From MPNP01 sp026709725 (lineage in GTDB: Bacteria > Pseudomonadota > Alphaproteobacteria > Rhodobacterales > Rhodobacteraceae): a stretch of DNA of 64,000 nucleotides. Each line of letters starts with the position of its first letter. Position 1 is the first letter of the stretch. Made by a program: the position numbers and the translations under genes. Positions 9,314 through 18,346 of the stretch are shown here, piece after piece. The notes beneath the pieces were generated by a model, which saw only the letters and a program-made list of their open reading frames with translations, was not told the DNA's origin and did not search any database. The stretch is from contig OZ241384.1 of the NCBI GenBank assembly GCA_965200805.1, positions 1,178,001 through 1,242,000 on the forward strand, read 5' to 3'.

Positions 9314-9781
9314 TCAGCCCTGACGGTCTGTAACCCAGAGTGAAAGTTTTTGGCGAAAGGGCAGTCCGGCCCTGTCGGATCCGGTCACATGAATATTCCA
9401 GGTTCCGGGTTTGAGAGTGATGCGGGCCCGGTGATGAGTGCCGTCGAAGATGTATTCGGGCATCCGGTCGCTCAACTGATGGGTGGGCCGCTGGATCCGG
9501 GCGGAGAAATCAACCACCTCGGCCGGGACTCCATCAGCCGCAGCAACAGTGATCGTGAGTATTGAACCGTCATAGTCCGCGGATGCCTGCCAGCCAAGCT
9601 GTTCCTGCCGGGTTCGGTCCCTTTCAAATGTCTGACTGGCAATGTAGCTGTTGCGGACCTCCATGCCGGGGAATGTACGAATGGCGGCAAAGGCCATAAC
9701 GATGTTGACGATGACAATGATGCCAAACGCACCGGCGATCATCAAAAAGACATGCTGTCCCCGGAGTGTTCTGTCGCTCAT
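9314..9781 (-). CDS. ccoH: FixH/CcoH, cbb3 oxidase assembly protein
   Basis: A 155-residue protein with one N-terminal membrane helix (HVFLMIAGAFGIIVIVNIVMAFAA), followed by the FixH motif VRNSYIASQTFER and a periplasmic beta-rich domain ending in KPGTWNIHV. FixH proteins interact with the oxidase and assist maturation. The ATG overlaps the ccoG stop by 4 bp (ATGA), a sign of translational coupling. Confidence 0.93.
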   Translation of the reverse strand: MSDRTLRGQHVFLMIAGAFGIIVIVNIVMAFAAIRTFPGMEVRNSYIASQTFERDRTRQEQLGWQASADYDGSILTITVAAADGVPAEVVDFSARIQRPTHQLSDRMPEYIFDGTHHRARITLKPGTWNIHVTGSDRAGLPFRQKLSLWVTDRQG

Positions 9782-11208
9782 GATCCTGCTCCGTGGAAAC
9801 TGGTTGATTTGATCGCACTCGCCGCAGTGGTCGTGTCTTCAACCACCATATCGATATCCAGTTGGCCGGCAGTTGCAGCGTCGCTGCCAGCCGGTGCTGT
9901 GACATGAACACGCTTGATACCAGTCCTGTCAGCCGGGATCGTGGTGGTGAGATTATCGACACCCTCCACCCGAATGGTCAGTGCGGTCTCGCCTGCCAGA
10001 CCAATCCGGAACTGTCTCGCCTCGCCATTTCGATTCTGGACGCGGACGATATAGCTGTTGCGGATCGAGCCGTCGCTCATTGTGACATAGAGCGGGCTTC
10101 GGATCGGAGCGATGGAGAACTCAATTTCGGGTCGATTGAGCAGGGCGACCAGAATCGCGACGCCGAGTCCGCACCAGAGCAGTGTATAGAGAATGACTCG
10201 CAGACGGAACAGACGACGGATGAGGTCTTTCATGGTACTCTGCGTTGTCTGGAGGTTTTCGTCAACGAGGGTCATGTAGTCGATCAGGCCACGCGGTTTC
10301 CCGATGCGGGTCATGACGTCATCACAGGCATCAATGCAAAGAGCGCAGCCAATGCATTCGACCTGGTGTCCATCCCGGATATCAATACCGACCGGACAGA
10401 CGGCAACGCAGGCATTGCAGTCGATGCAGTCTCCCAGATCTGAGCTGCCATGGGCCTTGCGGTGCTTGCCCCGCGGTTCACCCCGCCAGCTTCGATAGGC
10501 GACTGTCAGCGAGTTTTCATCCATCATGGCGGCCTGAATGCGGGGCCAGGGGCACATGTAGGTGCAGACCTGTTCACGCATGAATCCTCCGAGGACAAAG
10601 GTTGTCGCAGTCAGGATGCCGACGGTCGAATAGGCAATCGGATGGGCCTGCAGAGTGGCAAAATTGACCAGCAGCGTCGGTGCATCGGCAAAGTAGAAGA
10701 TCCAGGCGCCGCCGGTGGCAACGGAGATCAGGAGCCAGACCGCCCACTTGGTCACGCGCAGGCGCGCCTTGGTGACCGTCATCGGACTCTTCCAGAGCTT
10801 GATCCGTCGATTGCGGTCACCCTCTATCCAGCGCTCGACCAGGATAAAGAGGTCGGTCCAGATTGTCTGGGGGCAGGCATAGCCGCACCAGACCCGGCCA
10901 AAGACCGAGGTGAACAGGAAGAGACCCAAACCGGCCATGATGAGGAGAGCACCCACAAAATAGAATTCGTGAGGCCAGATCTCGATCCAGAAGAAGAAAA
11001 ACCGTCGATGGGCCAAATCAACCAGCACGGCCTGATCGGGAAGCGCATCCCCACGGTCCCAGCGGATCCAGGGGACGATGTAATAAATTCCGAGCAGGAT
11101 CCCGAGCAGCCACCACTTGACGGTGCGGAACATACCGGCAACACGCCGGGGAAAGATCGGTTCGCGGGGTGCATAGAGCCGCGGGGGTTCAGTCTCAGCA
11201 GTATTCAT
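9778..11208 (-). CDS. ccoG: CcoG/FixG, polyferredoxin-type cbb3 assembly protein
   Basis: A 476-residue membrane iron–sulfur protein. The N-terminal membrane part contains the CcoG signatures FFFFWIEIWPHEFYF and GYACPQTIWTDLF. Two 4Fe-4S motifs follow around residue 260, in DCIDCNACVAVCPVGIDIR and ECIGCALCIDACDDVM. The C-terminal third is a periplasmic Ig-like domain. CcoG has been reported to reduce Cu(II) for assembly of the CuB centre. It begins an assembly gene set ccoGHIS, about 80 bp after ccoP. Confidence 0.95.
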   Translation of the reverse strand: MNTAETEPPRLYAPREPIFPRRVAGMFRTVKWWLLGILLGIYYIVPWIRWDRGDALPDQAVLVDLAHRRFFFFWIEIWPHEFYFVGALLIMAGLGLFLFTSVFGRVWCGYACPQTIWTDLFILVERWIEGDRNRRIKLWKSPMTVTKARLRVTKWAVWLLISVATGGAWIFYFADAPTLLVNFATLQAHPIAYSTVGILTATTFVLGGFMREQVCTYMCPWPRIQAAMMDENSLTVAYRSWRGEPRGKHRKAHGSSDLGDCIDCNACVAVCPVGIDIRDGHQVECIGCALCIDACDDVMTRIGKPRGLIDYMTLVDENLQTTQSTMKDLIRRLFRLRVILYTLLWCGLGVAILVALLNRPEIEFSIAPIRSPLYVTMSDGSIRNSYIVRVQNRNGEARQFRIGLAGETALTIRVEGVDNLTTTIPADRTGIKRVHVTAPAGSDAATAGQLDIDMVVEDTTTAASAIKSTSFHGAGS

Positions 11209-11290
11209 GGGCTGAAACTGTCAGGATCGGATCGGGCAACACTGTGCCGACACCAGAGCAGCCAGCCAGCCATGGAGTCTTCCATCGCCG

Positions 11291-12157
11291 TTATTCACCA
11301 CCTCCAAGCTGGTGGACATAGATGGCAACCTGCCGAATTTGTGCTTCAGTCAGCCGTGTGTTCCAGTTGGGCATGACACCATGACGACTGTAGGCCACGG
11401 ATTCCCGGATTGCATCCTCACTGCCGCCATACAGCCAGATGGGGTCGGTGAGATTCGGTGCTCCCTCAGCCTGATTGCCGCGTCCGTCCTCGCCATGGCA
11501 TGACACACAGTTTTCGGCATAGACGATCGCGCCCAAACTCAGCGCATACGGATCATGATCCTGACCCGATAGCGACAGGACATAGTGCACAACGCCATCA
11601 ATCTGCTCATCTTCCATGAACTCACCGTAGGCCGGCATCTGTGAAAACCGTGCTCCCTCATCGGCATCATTGCGAATCCCGTGCACAACCGTGTAGCGGA
11701 TATCCTCAAGTGAGCCACCCCACAGCCAGTCGTCGTCGAGCAGATTCGGGTAGCCAACAGCACCGTTGCCACCCGAACCATGGCACTGTGAACAATGCGC
11801 CTGATAGACGGCGGCACCCCCCCGCAGGGCATATTCCATCAGATTGGCATCCGCATGGACATCCGCGAGTTCCGCTGTCGCGAGTGCTGCATCAAGCGGT
11901 GCATTTCTCTCATTGAACTCTTCGAGGGTGTGTGCCAGCTCGCCACGGGACGAGTATCCGAGGAGCCCGGGCGTTGCCTGGGAAACAAGTGGCCAGGCCG
12001 GATAGAGGATCATGTAGCCAATCCCCCAGACAATGGTGGCATACAGGGTCCAGAGCCACCAGCGGGGCATCGGATTGTTGTACTCTCTGATGCCGTCCCA
12101 GACATGACCGGTTGTTTCCGGTTCAGCTGTCTTCGGATCCTGTTTTTCGCCCATCAT
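11291..12157 (-). CDS. ccoP: Cytochrome cbb3 oxidase subunit III (CcoP), dihaem
   Basis: A 288-residue protein with one N-terminal membrane helix (WWLWTLYATIVWGIGYMILYP) and two cytochrome c domains. The haem attachment sites are CSQCH near residue 122 and CVSCH near residue 218; each domain has a Met ligand candidate (SQMPAYGEF and GVMPNWN). It passes electrons from soluble cytochrome c to CcoO and CcoN. Two tandem ATGs (12157 and 12154) overlap the ccoQ stop, so either could be used. Confidence 0.95.
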   Translation of the reverse strand: MMGEKQDPKTAEPETTGHVWDGIREYNNPMPRWWLWTLYATIVWGIGYMILYPAWPLVSQATPGLLGYSSRGELAHTLEEFNERNAPLDAALATAELADVHADANLMEYALRGGAAVYQAHCSQCHGSGGNGAVGYPNLLDDDWLWGGSLEDIRYTVVHGIRNDADEGARFSQMPAYGEFMEDEQIDGVVHYVLSLSGQDHDPYALSLGAIVYAENCVSCHGEDGRGNQAEGAPNLTDPIWLYGGSEDAIRESVAYSRHGVMPNWNTRLTEAQIRQVAIYVHQLGGGE

Positions 12158-12342
12158 GAACCCCCGCTCTCGGTCTCCGAAGCCGGCGCATCTTCATGCC
12201 GGAAGGGAATTTCAGCACTCTGCCTGTGCAGGGTTTTGCTCGAACGCCGGAATGTGTAGATGACGACAACCAGAAAACACAGAAAAAGTGCCAGAAGGGC
12301 CCAGCTGTCAGCGAACTCCCGGAGCAGAGTGTATGTTTCCAT
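12154..12342 (-). CDS. ccoQ: Cytochrome cbb3 oxidase small subunit CcoQ
   Basis: A 62-residue single-helix membrane protein, METYTLLREFADSW followed by the segment LLALFLCFLVVVIYTF and a charged tail. Size, topology and position between ccoO and ccoP identify it. CcoQ stabilises the complex and the CcoP interaction. Its stop overlaps the ccoP start by 4 bp. Confidence 0.93.
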   Translation of the reverse strand: METYTLLREFADSWALLALFLCFLVVVIYTFRRSSKTLHRQSAEIPFRHEDAPASETESGGS

Positions 12343-12351
12343 CAGTCAAGC

Positions 12352-13077
12352 TCAACGGTTGGTATCAGGGTTGAAGGTTGAAAAATCAACCAGCGTTCCC
12401 AGCATCTGCATGTAGGCAATCAGCGCGTCCATCTCGGTGAGTCGTGCCTGCCCGTCGAAATTCCGGGTCTGGGCACCCGGGTAGCGCTCCAGCAACCCTT
12501 CCCAGTCGGCATCCGGGTCTGCCTGGGCCGTGAAATCGGCACTGGCATTCGCCACCATCTCTTCTGTGTAGGGGACGCCAACCCGTCGCTCTGCCTTCAG
12601 GCGGTCCTCAATATATCTCGCATCAATGCGGTTATCGAGCAGGAAACTGTATTTGGGCATGATGGACTCGGGCACGACAGATTGCGGGTCTGTAAAATGG
12701 AGCACATGCCATTCATCGGAATACCGGCCACCAACACGGGCAAGATCGGGACCTGTACGCTTGGAACCCCATTGAAAGGGATGGTCATACATCGACTCGG
12801 CCGCCAGAGAGTAGTGACCATAGCGTTCGATTTCGTCACGAAGCGGGCGAATCATCTGGCTGTGGCAGACATAGCAGCCCTCACGGATATAGATATCCCG
12901 ACCGGTCAGCTCCAACGGTGAATAGGGCCGGACACCCTTGACCTTTTCGATTGTATTTTCGAGGTAGAACAACGGCACAATCTCAACCAGCCCGCCGATT
13001 GAAACAACCAGAAAACTGGTGATCAGCAGCAGTGTTGCGTGCCGCTCAAGAATACGGTGTCGCCGCAGGAAACTCAT
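12352..13077 (-). CDS. ccoO: Cytochrome cbb3 oxidase subunit II (CcoO), monohaem
   Basis: A 241-residue protein with an N-terminal membrane anchor (TLLLITSFLVVSIGGLVEIVP) and one haem c site, CYVCH, in the conserved context IREGCYVCHSQMIRPLRDE. The block WGSKRTGPDLARVGGRYSD is a family hallmark. It relays electrons from CcoP to the binuclear centre in CcoN. Its ATG overlaps the ccoN stop by 4 bp. Confidence 0.96.
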   Translation of the reverse strand: MSFLRRHRILERHATLLLITSFLVVSIGGLVEIVPLFYLENTIEKVKGVRPYSPLELTGRDIYIREGCYVCHSQMIRPLRDEIERYGHYSLAAESMYDHPFQWGSKRTGPDLARVGGRYSDEWHVLHFTDPQSVVPESIMPKYSFLLDNRIDARYIEDRLKAERRVGVPYTEEMVANASADFTAQADPDADWEGLLERYPGAQTRNFDGQARLTEMDALIAYMQMLGTLVDFSTFNPDTNR

Positions 13078-14711
13078 GATACCGCACCTGCGGTCCCGGT
13101 GATTGACATCGGCGTGTCAGCCTTCTCCCTGGCCTCACCGCTCACGATGGTCTTCCAGAGGTTGTAACACATCAGGACGGCTCCCAGCAGGTAAAGAAGT
13201 CCACCAAGGGTCCGAACCAGATACATCGGATATTTGGCGGCGACTGTGTCGGCAAAGGAATTGATCAGGAAGCCATTCTGGTCAACTTCCCGCCACAGCA
13301 GCCCCTCCATGATGCCGGTGACCCACATGGAGGCAGCGTAGAATACGATCCCCACCATCGCCAGCCAGAAATGCCAGTTCACCAGGTTCAGTGACCACAA
13401 CTGTTTCCTGTTCCACAATTTGGGGACAAGGAAGTAGAGACAGGCGAAAGTGATCAATCCATTCCAGCCAAGAGCAGCGGAATGCACATGTCCAATCGTC
13501 CAGTCCGTATAGTGACTGAGGGAATTGACCGCCTTGATTGACATCATGGGCCCCTCGAATGTTGCCATGCCATAGAACGCCAGAGATGCCACCATCATGC
13601 GGATGATCGGATCCGTGCGAATCTTGTCCCAGACACCCGACAGCGTCATCAGCCCGTTGATCATGCCGCCCCAGGAGGGCATCCAGAGCATGACGGAGAA
13701 GACCATGCCCAGCGTGGATGCCCAGTCTGGAAGCGCGGTGTAATGCAGATGGTGTGGTCCGGCCCACATGTACATGAAGATCAGGGACCAGAAATGCACG
13801 ATGGACAGCTTGTAGCTGTAGACCGGTCGCTCAGCCTGTTTCGGCACGAAATAATACATCATTCCGAGGAAGCCTGCGGTAAGGAAGAAGCCAACAGCGT
13901 TGTGGGCATACCACCATTGGGTCATGGCATCCTGAACGCCGGCAAAGAGTTGCACAGACTTGGATCCCAGGATTGAGACCGGGATGCTGATGTTGTTCAC
14001 GACATGGAGCATGGCGATCGTGATGATGAAGGCGAGGAAGAACCAGTTCGCCACATAGATATGCGGCTCCCTGCGCTTTATGATCGTGCCGAGGAAGACG
14101 GCGAGATAGGCCACCCAGACAACGGTCAGCCAGAGATCAACATACCATTCAGGTTCAGCGTATTCCTTGGACTGGGTTGCGCCCAGCAGATAACCGGTGG
14201 CCGCCAGCACAATGACCAGCTGGTAGCCCCAGAAGACGAACCAGGCAAGATTCCCGCCCCAAAGACGAACCGCTGATGTTCGTTGCACAACATAAAATGA
14301 TGTGCAGAGAAGGGCATTGCCACCGAATGCGAAGATAACAGCCGATGTATGCAATGGTCGCAGGCGCCCAAAGTTCAGAAAGCCATCACCCCATTCAATA
14401 TTGAGTTGTGGAAATGTGAGCTGGAGGGCGATGACAACACCGACCAGCATACCGACGACACCCCAGAGTGCTGTTGCGACAACCCCGGCTCGTATCACTC
14501 CGTCCGCATAGCCGACCGGTTGCGGTCTGGCTGGCTCCCCCACGCGCCGAATCATCCAGATGAACAGGCCGAAGAGGACGACCATGACCGTCAGTGCATT
14601 CACCATATAGGCGATGTCACGGGCAAAGTTTGCAGCGATGGCTGCCAGAAGGGAACCGCATCCAAGTGCAGTTATAAGGACACCTTGTAGCATATGCTTC
14701 CAGTATTCCAT
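13074..14711 (-). CDS. ccoN: Cytochrome cbb3 oxidase subunit I (CcoN)
   Basis: The catalytic haem-copper subunit of the high-affinity terminal oxidase. From the ATG at 14711 it has 545 residues and about 14 membrane helices. Family blocks include FGRLRPLHTSAVIFAFGGNA, the CuB-region HH of WAGPHHLHYTALPDW and IGHVHSAALGWNG. The frame is open up to 14921, but the extra residues are not family-like. A second in-frame ATG at 14693 is also possible, and the position of the upstream FixK-like site makes it worth considering. It heads an eight-gene cluster running to ccoS, expected to be induced under microoxia. Confidence 0.95.
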   Translation of the reverse strand: MEYWKHMLQGVLITALGCGSLLAAIAANFARDIAYMVNALTVMVVLFGLFIWMIRRVGEPARPQPVGYADGVIRAGVVATALWGVVGMLVGVVIALQLTFPQLNIEWGDGFLNFGRLRPLHTSAVIFAFGGNALLCTSFYVVQRTSAVRLWGGNLAWFVFWGYQLVIVLAATGYLLGATQSKEYAEPEWYVDLWLTVVWVAYLAVFLGTIIKRREPHIYVANWFFLAFIITIAMLHVVNNISIPVSILGSKSVQLFAGVQDAMTQWWYAHNAVGFFLTAGFLGMMYYFVPKQAERPVYSYKLSIVHFWSLIFMYMWAGPHHLHYTALPDWASTLGMVFSVMLWMPSWGGMINGLMTLSGVWDKIRTDPIIRMMVASLAFYGMATFEGPMMSIKAVNSLSHYTDWTIGHVHSAALGWNGLITFACLYFLVPKLWNRKQLWSLNLVNWHFWLAMVGIVFYAASMWVTGIMEGLLWREVDQNGFLINSFADTVAAKYPMYLVRTLGGLLYLLGAVLMCYNLWKTIVSGEAREKADTPMSITGTAGAVS

Positions 14712-15119
14712 CCATGCCTTTGTCCCACAATAGACACGCAATTGATTAAAATGCAAATTCGTGACCGTGCTCAGGGCGGGGCAGGCTGTTCCGACGCTTT
14801 TCTGTGCGGCAGGCACATGCCGCACTATCCTGGCGGATTCTCTCTCCAGCACCCCGATTTCCCATGTTCGGGGCAGGCATCGAATCATGGGGGCTGGGCC
14901 GATTGTCATCTGTCTGAGCAACTCCTTCCGGTTACGAGGCGGTGGTTGCGCTTCCCCGTTCGCGCATGCTCCTGTTCGATCATGCCATTCGGGTGATATG
15001 CGGTCGGAACAATCTTGCTGGCAGGCAGGATGGGTATCTGGTATGTGCCTGCCGCTGCCAACATCCCTGATCGTTCAGTGACATTGCAGTCGAAAACAGT
15101 GCGGAGTTCAACCAGGTCT
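14712..15119. other. Intergenic region between divergent ccoN and secA
   Basis: About 400 bp without a recognisable gene; overlapping open frames are extensions of the ccoN and secA frames. It must hold both divergent promoters. The only element I can point to is the FixK/FNR-like box near ccoN. Confidence 0.6.
14742..14755. promoter_or_regulatory. FixK/FNR-like box upstream of ccoN
   Basis: TTGATTAAAATGCA matches the FNR/FixK consensus TTGAT-N4-ATCAA at 8 of 10 defined positions, including a perfect TTGAT half. Its centre is about 37 bp upstream of the annotated ccoN ATG. Control of cco operons by FNR/FixK proteins is well known in alphaproteobacteria; that this is a working site is inference. 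Confidence 0.45.
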
Positions 15120-17918
15120 ATGATGCGTATTGGCAACCTTGCCAAAAAGGTCTTCGGGTCATACAACAACCGCAAACTCAGGTCGGTTGCACCCTCTGTC
15201 GAGAAGATCAATCGGCTGGAAGCCGAATACGATGGGCTGACTGCCGATGAAATGCGCCAGAAGACGGAATCGTTTCGCAGCCGTCTGGCACAGGGGGAGT
15301 CCATGGATGCCCTGCTGCCCGAAGCATTCGCCCTGACACGGGAAGCGGGCAAACAGGCCCTCGGTCTGCGTATATTCGATGTGCAGATGATGGGGGGGAT
15401 CTTCCTCCATCAGGGAAACATTGCGGAAATGAAGACGGGTGAGGGCAAGACGCTTGTGGCAACCCTGCCTGCCTATCTGAATGCCCTGGCGGGCAAGAAT
15501 GTTCACATCGTGACGGTCAATGACTACCTCGCCCGACGGGATGCGGACTGGATGGGAAAGGTCTATTCCACCCTCGGCATCTCCGTTGGCGTGGCAGTCC
15601 CCGATATGGGTCGTGAGGAGAAGCGCCAGGCCTATGCCTGCGATGTGACCTATGCGACGAACAACGAGCTGGGGTTTGACTATCTTCGCGACAACATGGT
15701 TCCCTCACTGGATCTCATGGTGCAGCGCGGTCATGATTTCGCCATTGTCGATGAGGTTGACTCAATCCTTATCGATGAGGCCCGCACGCCGCTGGTGATT
15801 TCCGGGCCGGCAGAAGACCGCTCCGAACTCTACCAGACCATCGACAGCCTGATGCTTGAGGTTGTGGAGGAGGATTATGTCCTGGATGAAAAGACCAGAA
15901 ACGTCACGCTCACGGATACCGGCAATGAGCATCTTGAAGAGATTCTCCGCAGCCGGGATCTTCTCCGCAGCAATGCATCACTCTACGACCCCGAGTCAGC
16001 CACACTTGTTCACCATGTCACCCAGGCCTTGCGGGCGCACAAGTGCTTCAATCGGGACCGGGAGTACATCGTGCGGGGTGGTCAGGTGGTTCTCATTGAT
16101 GAGTTCACAGGCCGCATGATGTCAGGCCGACGGCTGAGTGAGGGTCTGCATCAGGCTATCGAAGCCAAGGAAAATGTCGAGATCCAGGCCGAAAACACAA
16201 CCCTCGCTTCGGTGACATTTCAAAATTACTTTCGCCTTTATGACAAATTGGCAGGCATGACGGGAACGGCCGCAACCGAGGCCGAAGAATTCGAGTCCAT
16301 CTACGCACTCGGTGTGGTTGAAGTGCCCACCAATGAACCGGTGGCCCGGATTGATGAGGATGACAAGATTTACCGGACGACGCAGGAGAAATATGCTGCG
16401 ATTGTCGATACCATTGCCAAGGCACACACCAAACGCCAACCCATCCTTGTCGGCACGACATCAATTGAAAAATCAGAGCATCTCTCCGAATTGCTCAAAA
16501 AGCGCAAACTCAGGCACAATGTCCTGAATGCCCGGTACCATGAGCAGGAGGCAGGGATTGTGGCAGATGCCGGACGACCGGGAGCCATAACCATTGCCAC
16601 CAACATGGCTGGTCGTGGCACCGATATCCAGCTCGGCGGCAATGTTGAAATGCGCGTTCTCACTGCACTCGACAGGAATCCGGACTGCGACGTCACCGCC
16701 CTGCGGGAGAACGTGGAAGCGGAGATCGCCGGAGATCGCGAGAAGGTTGTCAGTGCAGGCGGACTGTTCGTGCTGGCTACAGAACGCCATGAATCCCGGC
16801 GGATTGACAACCAGTTGCGCGGCCGTTCGGGTCGGCAGGGCGATCCGGGACGGTCATCGTTCTTTCTGTCACTTGAGGATGACCTGATGCGTATCTTCGG
16901 ATCCGACCGCCTTGACAAGGTCCTCAACACCATCGGCATGGAGGAGGGTGAGGCCATTGTCCATCCTTGGGTGAACAAATCCCTGGAAAGGGCACAGGCC
17001 AAGGTCGAAGGACGGAATTTTGAGATACGCAAGCAGCTGCTGAAGTATGATGATGTCATGAATGACCAGCGCAGGGTGATCTTCAGGCGGCGTTTGGAAA
17101 TCATGAAAAGTGACGATGTCAGCGAGATGGTTCGCGACATGCGCCATGACCTGATCGAAGATCTGGCTGATGAACACATTCCCGAAGACAGTTTTCAGGA
17201 TCAGTGGGAAATCGAGGAACTGGGCCAGGCGATACGGGATCGCCTCGGTCTTGATGTGCCAATCACAAATTGGTCCGACGAAGACGGCATCACCCCTGAT
17301 GAGATTATCGAGCGCCTTTGTGATGCATCGGACCGGCACTACACGAACCGCCGTGACGAGTTTGGTGCTGAATGGATGAAGGTGATGGAAAAACGTCATC
17401 TGCTGAGTGCCCTTGATCAACATTGGCGGGAGCATCTTGTCACCCTGGAGCATCTGCGGTCAGTCATTGGGTTTCGCGGATACGCCCAGCGGGATCCGCT
17501 GATCGAATTCAAGCAGGAGGGATTCGAGCTTTTTCAGGCTCTCCTCGACTCCGTGCAGGCCACCGTTGCCAGAAATGTCAGCCTGGCCCGACCCCTCACC
17601 CCTGAACAGCAGAGAGTTCTGCAAGAGCACCTGCAGCGTGAACATGATCAGCGTCAGCAGGCAGCTCGGAAACGTCCAAGACGGCAACCGGAGCAGAACG
17701 CTTCCCGAAACGGTGCAAAACATCAGGTTACAGAGGCCATAAATGTTACACCTGCTGTTGACACGCTGGGCAATGTATCTCTTGCGACCAGGGCAGTTAC
17801 ACCTGCTGTTGACACGCTGGGCAATGTATCTCTTGCGACCAGGGCAGCGCCGGGGCGCAACAGCCCCTGCCCCTGCGGTTCGGGCAAGAAATTCAAGCAC
17901 TGTTGCGGAAAGCGTTAA
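15120..17918 (+). CDS. secA: Preprotein translocase ATPase SecA
   Basis: The motor of the Sec secretion pathway. From the ATG at 15120 (a second ATG follows at once) it has 932 residues. The Walker A motif MKTGEGKTL lies near residue 103, the Walker B/DEAD region DEVDSILIDEARTPL near 205, NMAGRGTDIQLGGNV near 497 and the helical scaffold region after 600. The C-terminus is the zinc-binding SEC-C motif CPCGSGKKFKHCC, used for SecB and lipid contacts. The linker before this motif holds a perfect duplication of the 17-residue unit VTPAVDTLGNVSLATRA. An in-frame extension to 15015 is not family-like. Confidence 0.97.
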   Translation: MMRIGNLAKKVFGSYNNRKLRSVAPSVEKINRLEAEYDGLTADEMRQKTESFRSRLAQGESMDALLPEAFALTREAGKQALGLRIFDVQMMGGIFLHQGNIAEMKTGEGKTLVATLPAYLNALAGKNVHIVTVNDYLARRDADWMGKVYSTLGISVGVAVPDMGREEKRQAYACDVTYATNNELGFDYLRDNMVPSLDLMVQRGHDFAIVDEVDSILIDEARTPLVISGPAEDRSELYQTIDSLMLEVVEEDYVLDEKTRNVTLTDTGNEHLEEILRSRDLLRSNASLYDPESATLVHHVTQALRAHKCFNRDREYIVRGGQVVLIDEFTGRMMSGRRLSEGLHQAIEAKENVEIQAENTTLASVTFQNYFRLYDKLAGMTGTAATEAEEFESIYALGVVEVPTNEPVARIDEDDKIYRTTQEKYAAIVDTIAKAHTKRQPILVGTTSIEKSEHLSELLKKRKLRHNVLNARYHEQEAGIVADAGRPGAITIATNMAGRGTDIQLGGNVEMRVLTALDRNPDCDVTALRENVEAEIAGDREKVVSAGGLFVLATERHESRRIDNQLRGRSGRQGDPGRSSFFLSLEDDLMRIFGSDRLDKVLNTIGMEEGEAIVHPWVNKSLERAQAKVEGRNFEIRKQLLKYDDVMNDQRRVIFRRRLEIMKSDDVSEMVRDMRHDLIEDLADEHIPEDSFQDQWEIEELGQAIRDRLGLDVPITNWSDEDGITPDEIIERLCDASDRHYTNRRDEFGAEWMKVMEKRHLLSALDQHWREHLVTLEHLRSVIGFRGYAQRDPLIEFKQEGFELFQALLDSVQATVARNVSLARPLTPEQQRVLQEHLQREHDQRQQAARKRPRRQPEQNASRNGAKHQVTEAINVTPAVDTLGNVSLATRAVTPAVDTLGNVSLATRAAPGRNSPCPCGSGKKFKHCCGKR
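17745..17846 (+). repeat. Perfect 51-bp tandem duplication inside secA
   Basis: Positions 17745–17795 and 17796–17846 are identical over all 51 bases and keep the frame (17 codons each). Both copies start gttacacctgctgttgacac and end cttgcgaccagggca. The repeat lies in the C-terminal linker just before the zinc motif. Total identity at the base level implies a recent duplication or ongoing homogenisation. Confidence 0.97.
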
Positions 17919-18346
17919 TCCCCATTCCCGCCTCATGACGGATAACCGGAACACCACCCCACCCCCGGTGATGCGCCTCCGGCCCGCGCCCCGACCCGCG
18001 CTTCGGCAATGGCCCCGAGCGTGTTGTGGACATGCAGGGGGCTCCGCCATCTGTGTCGAGCCCCGCACCGACCCTGGATCAGGTCAGGCCCGCCCTTGCG
18101 GTCGGCAGGAGCGGTAAGGCGTCTCAGGTTCTGCATGTCCGGTCGGGTCATGGTGATCGTCACTCCGGGGATCGGATGTCGCCCCCGAGGATCGGATCGG
18201 GATTGATGGGGAGAGTCCGACCGGGACGGGGGATATCGCCAAAGGGGTTTGTTTGAGGTCGTGTGGAGAAGTGCAGGTCCGGAGTGAGTTGCTCTCCGCC
18301 CTGTTGTGCCGGATCAGCAGGGTGAAACCTGATTCCGATCCGGAGG
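17919..18346. other. Intergenic region between convergent secA and map
   Basis: About 430 bp of GC-rich DNA with no recognisable gene on either strand. Short imperfect repeats of ggatcgga occur near 18170–18200. I found no clear Rho-independent terminator. Confidence 0.5.
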
